Below, piece by piece: positions 1 through 9,303 of a DNA stretch of 64,000 bases. The DNA is from Burkholderia sp. FERM BP-3421 (GTDB lineage: Bacteria; Pseudomonadota; Gammaproteobacteria; Burkholderiales; Burkholderiaceae). Each line of letters starts with the position of its first letter. Positions within the stretch are counted from its first letter, which is position 1. Below the pieces are notes generated by a model, which did not search any database, was not told the DNA's origin, and saw nothing but the letters and a program-made list of their open reading frames with translations. The stretch covers positions 2,108,001 through 2,172,000 of the forward strand of contig NZ_CP117781.1 of assembly GCF_028657905.1 (NCBI RefSeq), in the 5' to 3' direction. A program made the position numbers and the translations under genes.

Positions 1-2231
1 GCGCGTTGTCCCGACGACATCCAGGGACGATGATCAGAGGGCGCCGCGATCGCATCCTCCCCGCTCGCCAGCATCGGCCACAGCCGATCCGTGCTCGACA
101 CGCCAGGCAGGCGGCACGCATAGCCGACGATCGCCGCCGGTTCGCGCCAAGCCGACGATCGCGGCGGCGGCGCGCCATGACCCTCCGCCGCCACGATGCC
201 CCGCTCGAGAAAGCGCGCCAATGCGCGAGGCGTCGGATGATTCCACCAGCTGCTTACCGGCACGTCCCGTCCTGCGAACCGCGACAGCGCATCGCTCAGA
301 GAAGCGAGACGCAGCGAATCGATCGCATGCTGCGCGAACGGCTGGTCGGGATCGACCGCTTCGAACGGGAATCCGCTCAACTCGCCGAGCCGCGTCCGAA
401 TCCAGCCAAGCAATTCGGCCTCGACCGGCGCCGCGACGGCCGGTCCGCTCGCGGCAGCGCCGTCATGACCGGGCGCCGCCGGGCCGTACACCGGTTCCGA
501 CGATGCCGCGGGCATCCGCCAGTGATGAACCGCGCGGAGCGTCGCGGCCTGCAATTGCGACCGGGTCAGCTTGCGCTGCACTTTCCCGCTGGAGGTGCGC
601 GGCAGGGTGCCGCCACGGATGAGCACCACGTGCACCGGGCCGACATCGCACTGCTCGACGACGGCGGAGCAGATGCTCCTCACCACCTGCTCCGGCTCGA
701 AGCCGTCGCGATTCACCTCCGCCACGACGGCCACCTCGTCTGCGCCGTCCCCGCCATCCATCAGGAAGACCGCCGCACCGTCCACCCGAAGCGCGGCATG
801 GGCTTCCGTGACCGCGTTCTCGACGTCCTGGGGAAAGATGTTCCGGCCTCGCACGATCAGCATGTCATCGAGGCGGCCGCTGATGACGAGGTCGCCGTCG
901 ACCAGCGCACCCATGTCGCCGGTACGCATCCAGTGCCGGCCGTCTCCGTCGGTCATCGTGGCTTCGAAGCGCTCGCGCGTGGCTGCCGGATTGTTCCAGT
1001 ATCCGGCGGTGATGCCGGGACCGTGGAGCCACACCTCGCCGACCTGCCGGTCGCCAAGCGCCCGCTTCGCGTCCGGATCGACAATGGCGACCTGCATGGC
1101 TTGCACATGGGAGCCGCAGCAAACCAGAGTCTGCTCCGTCCCGTCGACCAGCCGGAAGTCCTGCTCAATCGCGTGCTTGTCGACGTGCAGGAGGCGCGGC
1201 CGGGCATCGGGGCGCGACAGCGTCACGACCAGCGTCGCCTCGGCCAGGCCATATCCCGGCGCCATCGTCTCGGGCCGGAAACCGCATACCGCAAAACGCT
1301 CGATGAACCGCCGCATCGTCGCAGGACGAATCGGCTCGGCCGCGTTGAGGGCGGTACGCCATCTGCTCAAATCGAGTGAGGCCAGCTCGGCGTCGGAAAT
1401 GCCGCGGATGCAACGCTCGAACGCGAAGTTCGGCGCGGACGACCAGGTCGCGGAGAACCGGGAGATCGCATCCAGCCAGCGTAGCGGTCGTCGCATGAAG
1501 ACCGAGGGCGGCATCAGCACGCCGTGGAAGCCGCCATACAGCGGCTGCAGCATGCCAAACAGCAGCCCCATGTCGTGAAACAGCGGCAACCAGGATACCG
1601 AGGCGTCGTGGGGTTGCGGCCCCCGCGCCATCGCGGTCGCGAACGCGTTTTGCACCAGGTTGGCATGCGTGACCATCACCCCCTTGGGCTTGCCGGTGGA
1701 GCCCGACGTATATTGCAGCAGCGCCAGGTCCGCGCCGCTCACCGTCGACGCGACGTGCGCCTTTGCAGCATGAGCGGCGGCCTCCTCGAGGGCGGGCACG
1801 AGAACCACGTCGCGCGCGGCAAGCGCGGCGAGCGCGTCGCGCGCCGCGGCATGCCCGGTATCGAGCGCCTCCACCAGGGCAACGCGCGGCGCGCAATCGT
1901 CGAGGATCGCCAGCAAGCGATCCAGCTGGCGCCGGTGGGTCGGCGGAAACAGCGGAACGGCGACGACTCCCGCATAAAGCGCCCCGAAGAACGCCGTCAG
2001 ATAATCGCGCCCTGTCGGCAGCAGGATCAACGCACGGTCGCCCACCGCGCAATGGCGCCTCAGCGTGTCGGCCATCGCGAGCGCACGGCGATGGAGATCC
2101 CGGAACGTCAGCGCATCGCCGATCTCCCCGTCTTCCTGCAGGAACGTGAATGCAGTCGCGTTCGCACGGACGCGCGCGTGACTGTGCAGGACATCGACGA
2201 TCGTCCGCTCGTCGCCCATCAGGTTGCTCAT
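1..2231 (-). CDS. Fatty acyl-AMP ligase / ACP / ketosynthase hybrid megasynthase (3' end beyond window)
   Basis: An open frame of 743 codons runs from ATG at 2231 off the left edge. Residues about 1-570 are an adenylate-forming enzyme with a YTSGSTGKPKG phosphate-binding motif near residue 172 and RTSSGKVQRK near 543. Its overall form is like fatty acyl-AMP ligases that load a fatty acid directly onto a carrier protein. A carrier domain follows, with its phosphopantetheine serine in AIDSLRL near residue 637. From about residue 696 the sequence AAIVGYACRLPG begins a modular ketosynthase. The order AL-ACP-KS is the loading end of a polyketide or lipopeptide synthase. The start is supported by GAGGTGG about 7 bases upstream and lies 10 bases after the stop of the PLP enzyme gene, so both are probably one operon. 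The product is unknown; later modules lie outside the window. Confidence 0.9.
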   Translation of the reverse strand, partial: MSNLMGDERTIVDVLHSHARVRANATAFTFLQEDGEIGDALTFRDLHRRALAMADTLRRHCAVGDRALILLPTGRDYLTAFFGALYAGVVAVPLFPPTHRRQLDRLLAILDDCAPRVALVEALDTGHAAARDALAALAARDVVLVPALEEAAAHAAKAHVASTVSGADLALLQYTSGSTGKPKGVMVTHANLVQNAFATAMARGPQPHDASVSWLPLFHDMGLLFGMLQPLYGGFHGVLMPPSVFMRRPLRWLDAISRFSATWSSAPNFAFERCIRGISDAELASLDLSRWRTALNAAEPIRPATMRRFIERFAVCGFRPETMAPGYGLAEATLVVTLSRPDARPRLLHVDKHAIEQDFRLVDGTEQTLVCCGSHVQAMQVAIVDPDAKRALGDRQVGEVWLHGPGITAGYWNNPAATRERFEATMTDGDGRHWMRTGDMGALVDGDLVISGRLDDMLIVRGRNIFPQDVENAVTEAHAALRVDGAAVFLMDGGDGADEVAVVAEVNRDGFEPEQVVRSICSAVVEQCDVGPVHVVLIRGGTLPRTSSGKVQRKLTRSQLQAATLRAVHHWRMPAASSEPVYGPAAPGHDGAAASGPAVAAPVEAELLGWIRTRLGELSGFPFEAVDPDQPFAQHAIDSLRLASLSDALSRFAGRDVPVSSWWNHPTPRALARFLERGIVAAEGHGAPPPRSSAWREPAAIVGYACRLPGVSSTDRLWPMLASGEDAIAAPSDHRPWMSSGQR

Positions 2232-2241
2232 GGAATCCACC

Positions 2242-3492
2242 TCAGTAGGTGACCACTTGACGTGGCGCATGCATCGGTTGCGCGTCGCCCGCGGACAGCC
2301 CGGCGATCGTCTCGCGCAAGTCATCGAAGTAGCGATCCGCGACAGGCTCGTGAACCAGATTGACGGTCTGCTGGATGGCGGGCGGGTTGGCGACCATGCT
2401 CATGTACCAGCCGCGTCGGCGCATGTGTTCGGCGATGGCGAAGATGTCCATCCGCGGCGCCGTCACGGACAAGACGGACAGCTCCGGCTCGCCGAGCACC
2501 ATCAGCTCCGGCAAGCGATCGAACCCGCTCAGATAGCGATCGCGCAATCGCATCAGCCGCTCGGCCAATGCGCAATAACCGTCCTGTCCGAGAAAATGCA
2601 TGACGGCCCACGCCGAGGCGATCGGGCCGCCCGAGCGCGTGCCCGCCAGCGTCGGCGTGACGTACTCGCCCTTGGGCCAAGCGGAGAAACGACTGATCTG
2701 GAATCGATGGTCGGCCGTATGCCGATACAACATCAGGGAGGCGCCCTTCGACGCGTAGCCGAATTTGTGCAGATCCGCCGATATCGAGCGAACGCCTTCC
2801 AGGCGGAAGTCGAACGCCGGTACGTGCCGGCCGATCTCTCGAACGAACGGCGCCAGCAGACCGCCGATGCATGCATCCACGTGCAGCCAGATCCCGCGTT
2901 GCAAAGCCAGCTCGCTCAGCGCCGCGATCCGGTCGAACAGGCCGTACGGAAGCGACGGCGCCGATCCGACCATCAGCACGGTATCCGCATTCAATGCGGC
3001 CGCCGTCGCCGATACATCGCTGCGGTAGTCCGCCGCGACCGGCACCCGGGTCACGTCGAGGTCAAGCAGTTGCGCGGCCTTGTCGAATGCAGGGTGCGCC
3101 GACGAAGGGATCACGATGTTCGGCCGGCGCATCGGACGTTCCGCGCGCGCCTTGTCGCGCGCGGCCTTTACCGCGAGGATGATGCTCTCGGTGCCGCCCG
3201 AGGTGACGTTGCCGGCGCCGCCGTCCCCGCCGCCGAACAGCGACAGCCCCATCGACACGATTTCCGCCTCCATCGCATGGCAGCTGGGAAACGCTTGTGG
3301 AGCAAGCGCATTGGCGTGAGCGAACATGCGGTACGCGTCGTCGGCCAAGCCATCGACTTCCTCATTGGCGAAATAGCAATGCAGGGGCAGCCTGCCTCCG
3401 CGATGATCCCAGTCCAAGCGGCGGAATTCGCCAAGGCGTTGCCGCACGTGCTCGGGATTGGCGCCCGGCAACCATGTCGTAGGCTTATTCAT
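2242..3492 (-). CDS. Sphingosine-1-phosphate-lyase-like PLP-dependent enzyme
   Basis: This 416-residue protein belongs to the fold-type I group II decarboxylase family and is closest in motif pattern to sphingosine-1-phosphate lyase. TSGGTESI lies at 97-104, HVDACIGG at 204-211 (D206 should hold the pyridine nitrogen), and SADLHKFGYASKG carries the PLP lysine K243. Family members cleave or decarboxylate amino substrates through a PLP Schiff base. No membrane helix is evident, unlike eukaryotic S1P lyase. The gene lies immediately upstream of the acyl-AMP ligase/PKS gene on the same strand, so a role in making or trimming an amine-bearing lipid precursor is likelier than general sphingolipid breakdown. 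This is inference. An amino acid decarboxylase supplying a building block is the main alternative. Confidence 0.8.
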   Translation of the reverse strand: MNKPTTWLPGANPEHVRQRLGEFRRLDWDHRGGRLPLHCYFANEEVDGLADDAYRMFAHANALAPQAFPSCHAMEAEIVSMGLSLFGGGDGGAGNVTSGGTESIILAVKAARDKARAERPMRRPNIVIPSSAHPAFDKAAQLLDLDVTRVPVAADYRSDVSATAAALNADTVLMVGSAPSLPYGLFDRIAALSELALQRGIWLHVDACIGGLLAPFVREIGRHVPAFDFRLEGVRSISADLHKFGYASKGASLMLYRHTADHRFQISRFSAWPKGEYVTPTLAGTRSGGPIASAWAVMHFLGQDGYCALAERLMRLRDRYLSGFDRLPELMVLGEPELSVLSVTAPRMDIFAIAEHMRRRGWYMSMVANPPAIQQTVNLVHEPVADRYFDDLRETIAGLSAGDAQPMHAPRQVVTY

Positions 3493-4785
3493 CCATCAAT
3501 CCGGCGCATCATTTTTCCGCCGCCATTAACAAGGAATAGTCAAAAATGCCGGCGCCCCGCGCCACGCTCACATTTGAATCGCCTGCCCAGCAACGGCGCC
3601 CGAGCAAGAAAACGCCGATGCATGGCAGAAGCGCGGATCGACTTGCCTCTCCGGTCGCCAGCGTGGCTTTGCGACAAACTCATTACCGAACGAAGGATTT
3701 TTGGATAACTGCCATCGAAATGACACGCACTGAAATCAGTGCCGCCATTCGATCAACCGCCAGAAACGAATTTCGTCGCATTGAACCTCTTGCAGCAAAG
3801 CCGCAAGACCTGAAAAATCCAGATACACCGACTAGAGCAAGTGCACTAGAGCGCACATACTTACAGCACCACCTGCATTCGTCAAGAACTTCCACAATCG
3901 AGTTTCAAAAAAATATGCGGATACTGGACTTGCCTCATATCTGGTGATTCATCACTTCGGGATGATTTCCACCGATCCGTGGATAATCGCCAGGCAAACG
4001 TCATCACTGCACGGCGTCGCTTCAACGACACCGTCGCCTCGCCAATACGCGGATGTGCGACAACAGGCCGGCGCGCCGCGAACGGCCGGACCAGCGCGCC
4101 CGCAGACGGCCAACCGGCCTTGCCATGACCAGACCGGAAACGCAGGCCACCACCGCCCTGGAAATCGTGCGCGTCCAGCGGGCATAGGCGGCGGGATGGC
4201 AGTCGAGCGGATAAACGGCATCGTCAACGCACGCTCCTCCGCGAGGCGACAACGAATCGCCGCGGGACGCGATCGGCAAATACCGGAATACGGGTAACTG
4301 GCCGAGTTGACGCACCCGATCCGCCTCATGCCGAAAATCCTGTCGGGATCGCGTGTGTCAATCTGATTGAGGAAAATACGCCGATTCTTGGTTTTCCATG
4401 AGCCGCGCTCAACATTGCGATTGTCACCTCAATATGCAGCCCGCCTTTTCCATACAGCACTGGATGGTTACGCTTCAGCGCAGAAATGTAAAGGAAAGCA
4501 GCTTCCTTGAAACCTCGCATCATTAACAGGTTCAGCGCATGAATGGTGACGCAAATCAGCATCCACCCAATGGATGACCAGTTTGACATACACGGCCGCC
4601 ATATAGAGAGCCATACCCGATACTCGGCATCCGATTAAATAGAACGGTCATGCCGCAAATTGAAATTACCACGGCTTCGATAACGGCGTTGTCGATTTGT
4701 GTGTCGGCGAGACCACGATCAAGGAGCACCCCAGTCATTATCGCGAGGCACCTCGACTCCCGCAGGCCCAAATAAAGTCGTCACC
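3493..4785. other. AT-richer gene-poor stretch upstream of the biosynthetic genes
   Basis: Nothing here reads as an intact gene. Base composition is more AT-rich than in flanking DNA. The first 100-200 bases should hold the promoter of the minus-strand PLP-enzyme/megasynthase operon, but no clear -35/-10 pair stands out. Between about 4326 and 4771 two overlapping minus-strand frames of 70-90 codons (one containing DRGLADTQIDNAVIEAVV, the other IHALNLLMMRGFKEAAFLY) look protein-like and could be one decayed gene split by a frameshift. I cannot assign a family. Confidence 0.5.
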
Positions 4786-4789
4786 AGTT

Positions 4790-5265
4790 TAAAAACCGGA
4801 GCGACCACTTCGTCGACCGCCCTCGATCACGACGAGGGAAACTCGTGCAGATTCACCGGGTCGCGCGTCGCGTATCGAAGCCGTTGCCGGCCGCGGCCGC
4901 GCGTTGTGCGGATCGTCAGATTGAACGAGCAATCACGAGGCAGCGCGAAGAACGATCGGCTTGCCGATCGTCGGCCGCCCGCAGAATGGAGTGGCTGGGC
5001 GACAACGGCCCAGTTTAGATGGATAACGAAACAACCGGCTGCTCAAGCGACACTGGACTGCTGCCGGTGATGACGCAGGTCCACCGTCAGCGGACCAACG
5101 GCACCACCGAGCCCTTCGTGAAAACGATGAAGCGCGATTACGTCGCCCTCATGCCGAAGCCGGATGTAACAACGTCCGTGCAGAATCGCGCCGACGCGTC
5201 CAGGTATTGCAACGAGACCTCTCCATCTCGCGTGGACATCGTGCCGGCCACGCGAGTTTCGATGC
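4790..5265 (+). pseudogene. Decayed IS3-family transposase (OrfB, DDE integrase) remnant
   Basis: The reading EWLGDNGP, then an in-frame TAG at 5016, then RTNGTTEPFVKTMKRDYVAL and MPKPD matches the C-terminal half of IS3-family OrfB. Intact copies read like EWLSDNG, then PQSNGMAE, FVKTMKRDYV and MPKPD. The region upstream to about 4790 can be aligned only loosely and shows further substitutions. The usual C-terminal YNE...HPHSAL...SPREF block is degraded after 5200. No intact OrfA, terminal inverted repeats or target duplication was identified. It is an old, inactive insertion relic between the biosynthetic cluster and the peptide operon. Confidence 0.75.
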
Positions 5266-5507
5266 CCCCTGGATTCATCAACGGTCGTGTGAGTTTGTGT
5301 CCGGGTCGACGGGGCCGCGCTCGCCGCGCGCTCATCAAGAGCCCCGCATCGTGCTATCCCGTCCAGCAACGATCCGACGCGACGGGAATATCATCACGTC
5401 TTGTCTCGATGCCTGTCTTTTTGTCGCGGACAGTGGTGATCTGTGCCTGCCAGACTTCTCGACGGCTCAAGATTGCCACGGCATTCGCACGCAGAGACGC
5501 CGCGCCG

Positions 5508-6335
5508 TCAGCGCAGCACGGCCGACATCGCGGACAGGCTGTTCAGCATTCTCACCGCATGCTCGACCGTGTCGGCCGCGAAGCGCAGCGTGACGCCGTC
5601 GATGCGTTCGAGCGCCGGCCACTGGCAGAACAGGTCGGCCAGCGCCGGCGTCTGCACCCGCAGTTCGCAGCGCACCGCGCGCGGCGCGTGCGGGCCGGCC
5701 CGATGGCCCGCGTCGCGGGCGGTCGCGACGGCCTCGCGCGCGGCCGCGACGAGCGCCGCGCACGCGGCGGACGGCGTGAGCGACGCGCCGCTCGAAAACC
5801 CGCCCGCCTGCTTGACCTCCACGCAGCGCGCGGCCGGGAAGCACGGCCCGGTTTCCGCGACGAAGACGTCGTCGCCGGACAGAAGCGCCACCCGCGCGCC
5901 GTACTCCTGCGCGAGCGCGCCGTACAGGCCCGCCTCGCCGACCTCCTCGCCGTCGAGCCGCACCTGCGCGAACGCGAAGCTGTTGATCGTATGGGCGAGA
6001 ATCCCGCGCGCCTGCGATTTCGCGTGATAGCCGACCATGAACACCAGATCGGGGCGCGCCTCCAGCCCGGCCATCATGCCGAGCATGCGCGGTTTGCCGA
6101 GCACGACGCGCACGCGGTCGTCGAGGCCGTCGGGCAGCAGGTTGCGGAACCCGCCGTGCGAATCGTTGACCCACACTTCGCTCGCGCCGCCCGCGTAGGC
6201 GCCTTCGATCGCCGCGTTCGCCTCGGCGGTCATCCAGCGGCGCGCGCGCTCGTATTCGGGATTGCCGGCGCGGACCTGCTCGGAATGAAAGACCCCCGCC
6301 ACGCCTTCGATATCGGTCGAGATCAGAATTTTCAT
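5508..6335 (-). CDS. dppA: D-aminopeptidase, DppA family (M55)
   Basis: This 275-residue protein matches zinc D-aminopeptidases of peptidase family M55. Expected metal or catalytic positions are visible: D8 and E10 in STDIEG, H60 in NDSHGG, H104 in GYHAK, H115 and a Glu near 134 (EEVGE). The family releases N-terminal D-amino acids (for example D-Ala) from short peptides and forms a cytoplasmic decamer. The ATG overlaps the stop of the upstream dmpA-like gene as ATGA, which fixes the start and indicates translational coupling. It is the last gene of the peptide-uptake operon and probably helps break down imported cell-wall or dietary peptides. Confidence 0.9.
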   Translation of the reverse strand: MKILISTDIEGVAGVFHSEQVRAGNPEYERARRWMTAEANAAIEGAYAGGASEVWVNDSHGGFRNLLPDGLDDRVRVVLGKPRMLGMMAGLEARPDLVFMVGYHAKSQARGILAHTINSFAFAQVRLDGEEVGEAGLYGALAQEYGARVALLSGDDVFVAETGPCFPAARCVEVKQAGGFSSGASLTPSAACAALVAAAREAVATARDAGHRAGPHAPRAVRCELRVQTPALADLFCQWPALERIDGVTLRFAADTVEHAVRMLNSLSAMSAVLR

Positions 6336-7411
6336 CGGGATGGGGCGCGCGCGGCGCGCAGCAGTTCGTTGAAATCGGGCGCGACGTCGCGCAGCGCGCG
6401 TCGCGTGTGGCCGTCGCGGCCGGTGACAGTATGCGCCTGCCACAGCGCGTCGACGATCGCCTGCTCGACGCTCTCCGCCGCCGCCGCGAACAGCGGATCG
6501 AGCGTCGCGTCGGCGAGCAGCGCGGGCAGCGCGACGCGCTGCGCATCGTGCCCGACCGTGTAGGCCGTCGAGAACGCGAGCGCGATGTCCCCGCTGCCGT
6601 GGCCGTAAACCGACCCGGTGCGCGCGAGCCCGGCCGCCGCGCGCAGCGCGACGCGCTTCAGCTGCCGCGACGACAGCGGCGCGTCGGTGGCGATCAGCAT
6701 GATGATCGAGCCCTGCTCGGGCCGCGCCTCGGCCGCCGCCTGCGCGCGGCGCGCGAGCAGCCGGCCGAGCGGCGCGCCGTCGATCGTGAGCATCGGCAGC
6801 CGGCCGAAGTTCGCGAGCACGAGCGCGCCGACGGTCCAGTCCGCCTGCGCCGCGCGCGCAAGGCGCGACGCGCTGCCGATGCCGCCCTTGAGATCGAACG
6901 ACGCCATGCCGCGCCCCGCGCCCACCGCGCCGCGCGCGAAGGCGGGCCCGGCGGCCGCGAGCGCCTGCGCGTAATGCGCGGGCGTCACCGCGAGCGCGCG
7001 GATGTCGTTCAGATAGCCGTCGTTGCATTCGAACACGAGCGGATTCACGGTCGGCCAGCCGCGCCCGATCTCCGGATTCGCCGCGCAGGCCGCGCGGATC
7101 TGCGCCTCGGCCAGCGCCGCGACGCCGAACGTGTTGGTCAGCGCGAGCGGCGTCTCGAGCACGCCAAGCTCCTCGACCTGCACGAGCCCGATGCTCTTGC
7201 CGAAGCCGTTGATCACCGCCGCGCCGGCCGGCGCCTTGTCGCAGTACGGGTCGCCCGCGTGCGGACGCACCACCGTCACGCCGGTCTGCTGCGGCCCGGC
7301 GGCGAGCGTGACGTGCCCGACCGTCACGCCGGCCACGTCCGCGAGGCTGTCGAGCGGCCCCGACGGCAGCACGCCGACGCGCGGCGCGGCACCTTGCGCG
7401 GCGGCGTCCAT
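6332..7411 (-). CDS. dmpA: P1 family peptidase, DmpA-like beta-aminopeptidase
   Basis: This 359-residue protein belongs to peptidase family P1 (DmpA/BapA), Ntn-like hydrolases that self-cleave to expose an N-terminal serine. The predicted processing site is Gly-Ser in EQGSIIMLIATDAPL, making S235 the nucleophile; VFECNDGYLND near 127-136 is another conserved block. Family members release N-terminal D-, L- or beta-amino acids from peptides. No export signal is evident, so it likely acts on peptides after import. The start at 7411 shares one base with the stop of gsiD, and its stop overlaps the dppA start. DmpA-like is the nearest family name; substrate preference cannot be read from sequence. 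Confidence 0.88.
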   Translation of the reverse strand: MDAAAQGAAPRVGVLPSGPLDSLADVAGVTVGHVTLAAGPQQTGVTVVRPHAGDPYCDKAPAGAAVINGFGKSIGLVQVEELGVLETPLALTNTFGVAALAEAQIRAACAANPEIGRGWPTVNPLVFECNDGYLNDIRALAVTPAHYAQALAAAGPAFARGAVGAGRGMASFDLKGGIGSASRLARAAQADWTVGALVLANFGRLPMLTIDGAPLGRLLARRAQAAAEARPEQGSIIMLIATDAPLSSRQLKRVALRAAAGLARTGSVYGHGSGDIALAFSTAYTVGHDAQRVALPALLADATLDPLFAAAAESVEQAIVDALWQAHTVTGRDGHTRRALRDVAPDFNELLRAARAPSR

Positions 7412-8313
7412 CAGCGGCGCTCCAGCTTCGGATCGAGCGCGTCGCGCAGCCCGTCGCCGAGCAGGTTGAACGCGAGCACGGTCAGGAAGATCGCGAGGCT
7501 CGGGAACAGCGCGACGTGCGGCGCGGTGACCATGTCGGCGCGCGCCTCGTTGAGCATCGCGCCCCACTCCGGGGTCGGCGGCTGCGCGCCGAGCCCGAGG
7601 AACGACAGGCTCGCCGCCGTGATGATCGAGGTGCCGATCCGCATCGTGAAGTACACCACCACCGACGACACGGTGCCGGGCAGGATGTGGCGCATCAGGA
7701 TCGTCCAGTCGGACGCGCCGATGCTGCGCGCGGCCTCGACGTAGGTCATCTGCTTGAGCATCAGCGTGTTGCCGCGCACGAGCCGCGCGAACGCCGGAAT
7801 GCTGAAGATCGCCACCGCGCAGATCACGTTGACCATGCCGTTGCCGAGGATCGCGACCACGCCGATCGCGAGCAGGATTCCGGGAAAGGCGAACAGCACG
7901 TCGGCGACGCGCATCGTCACGCGATCCCACCAGCCTTCGTAATAGCCCGCGAGCAAGCCGAAGAAGGTGCCGATCACCGCGCCGAGCGCGACCGAGAAGA
8001 AGCCGGCCGCGAGCGAGATGCGGGTGCCCGCGACGATCCGGCTGAAGATGTCGCGGCCGAGCGAATCGACGCCGAACCAGTGCGCGGCCGACGGCGCGGC
8101 GTTGAGCGCATCGTAGTCGAAGAAGTTTTCCGGATCGTAGGGCACCAGGTGCGGCCCGGCGATGGCCACCACCACGAGCAGCAGCACGAACACGCCGGCC
8201 GCGAGCGCGACGTGCTGCTTGCGGAACTTGCGCCAGAATTCGCGCCACGGCGTGCGGATCGTGTGCGCGCCGGCGGCGTTGGCGGCCGGCGGGGTTTGGA
8301 CAGTCGCGTTCAT
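7411..8313 (-). CDS. gsiD: Peptide/glutathione ABC transporter permease, GsiD/DppC type
   Basis: This 300-residue inner-membrane permease has a cytoplasmic N-terminal stretch, a first helix near 34-55 and about five further helices. It carries the permease coupling (EAA) loop in YVEAARSIGASDWTILMRHILP, the site that contacts the ATPase. It resembles DppC/GsiD, the second permease of oligopeptide importers, and would pair with the adjacent GsiC. Its start lies 7 bases after the gsiC stop, and the gene order gsiA-gsiB-gsiC-gsiD matches the enterobacterial glutathione importer. Whether the substrate is glutathione or other short peptides is not decided by sequence. Confidence 0.9.
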   Translation of the reverse strand: MNATVQTPPAANAAGAHTIRTPWREFWRKFRKQHVALAAGVFVLLLVVVAIAGPHLVPYDPENFFDYDALNAAPSAAHWFGVDSLGRDIFSRIVAGTRISLAAGFFSVALGAVIGTFFGLLAGYYEGWWDRVTMRVADVLFAFPGILLAIGVVAILGNGMVNVICAVAIFSIPAFARLVRGNTLMLKQMTYVEAARSIGASDWTILMRHILPGTVSSVVVYFTMRIGTSIITAASLSFLGLGAQPPTPEWGAMLNEARADMVTAPHVALFPSLAIFLTVLAFNLLGDGLRDALDPKLERR

Positions 8314-8320
8314 GCGCGCC

Positions 8321-9241
8321 TCACTTGAAACGGATGGTCGGATTGATGACCGCGTACAGCAGGTCGACGGTCAGGTTGATCAGGATGAATTCGAGCGAGA
8401 ACAGCAGCACGATCGCCTGGATCACCGGGTAGTCGCGCATCGTCACCGCGTCGACCAGCAGCCGGCCGAGCCCCGGCCAGTTGAACACCGCCTCGACGAC
8501 GATCGAGCCGCCGAGCAGAAAGCCGAACTGCAGGCCCATCATCGTGACGACCGGGATCATCGCGTTGCGCAGGCAGTGCTTGAGCACCACCACCGGCTCG
8601 CGCACGCCCTTCGCGCGCGCGGTGCGCACGAAATCCTCGTTGAGCACCTCGACGAACGAGGCGCGCGTGAAGCGCGCCATCACGGCGGCCACCGCCGCGC
8701 CGAGCGTCAGCGACGGCAGCACGTAGCTCTTCCAGGTGCCGTCGGGCACCACCGGCAGCCAGCCGAGCTTGACCGAGAAGATCTCCATCAGCAGCATGCC
8801 GAGCGCGAACGCGGGAAACGAGATGCCCGACACCGCGAGCGTCATGCCGAGCCGGTCCGGCCAGCGATTGCGCCAGACCGCCGAGACGATGCCGATCCCC
8901 ATCCCGAACAGCGTGGCCCACAGCATGCTGATCACAGTCAGCGACAGGGTCGGCATGAAGCGCTCGCCGATCTCGGTCGTCACGGGCCGCTTGCTGCGGG
9001 TCGACAGGCCGAAATCGCCATGCGCGATCCGCGCGAAGAAATTGACGAACTGGGTGGGCATCGGCTGGTCGAGGCCGAGATCGGCGCGCACCAGCGCGAC
9101 CGTCGCATCGTCCGCTTCCGGCCCGGCCGCGAGCCGCGCGGGATCGCCCGGCAGCAGGTGCACGAACAGGAACACCAGCACCGCGACGATCACGAGCGTC
9201 GGCAGCAGCCCCAGCAGTCGTTTGACAAGAAAATTCAGCAT
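8321..9241 (-). CDS. gsiC: Peptide/glutathione ABC transporter permease, GsiC/DppB type
   Basis: This 306-residue permease starts MLNFLVKRLLGLLPTLVIV, the typical first helix of DppB/GsiC proteins. It continues with the periplasmic segment LLPGDPARL and a C-terminal EAA-type loop (VRTARAKGVREPVVVLKH). About six membrane helices are expected. It forms the transmembrane channel with GsiD. It lies 62 bases downstream of gsiB and 7 bases before gsiD. Length and motif layout are those of the family; nothing is missing. Confidence 0.9.
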   Translation of the reverse strand: MLNFLVKRLLGLLPTLVIVAVLVFLFVHLLPGDPARLAAGPEADDATVALVRADLGLDQPMPTQFVNFFARIAHGDFGLSTRSKRPVTTEIGERFMPTLSLTVISMLWATLFGMGIGIVSAVWRNRWPDRLGMTLAVSGISFPAFALGMLLMEIFSVKLGWLPVVPDGTWKSYVLPSLTLGAAVAAVMARFTRASFVEVLNEDFVRTARAKGVREPVVVLKHCLRNAMIPVVTMMGLQFGFLLGGSIVVEAVFNWPGLGRLLVDAVTMRDYPVIQAIVLLFSLEFILINLTVDLLYAVINPTIRFK

Positions 9242-9303
9242 AGGCGAAAGCCCAGGTTACGCGCGGCGGCCGGGCCGCCGCGCGTCGACGGCGCGAGCCG
9301 TCC

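Noticed and set aside
5019..6563. Plus-strand frame starting in the IS remnant and continuing opposite the aminopeptidase gene
   Set aside because: Only the first 50 codons resemble transposase; the rest is antisense to dppA.
6332..8248. Extended start for the DmpA-like gene
   Set aside because: The extra N-terminus is an out-of-frame reading of gsiD and has no homology; the ATG at 7411 with coupling is better.
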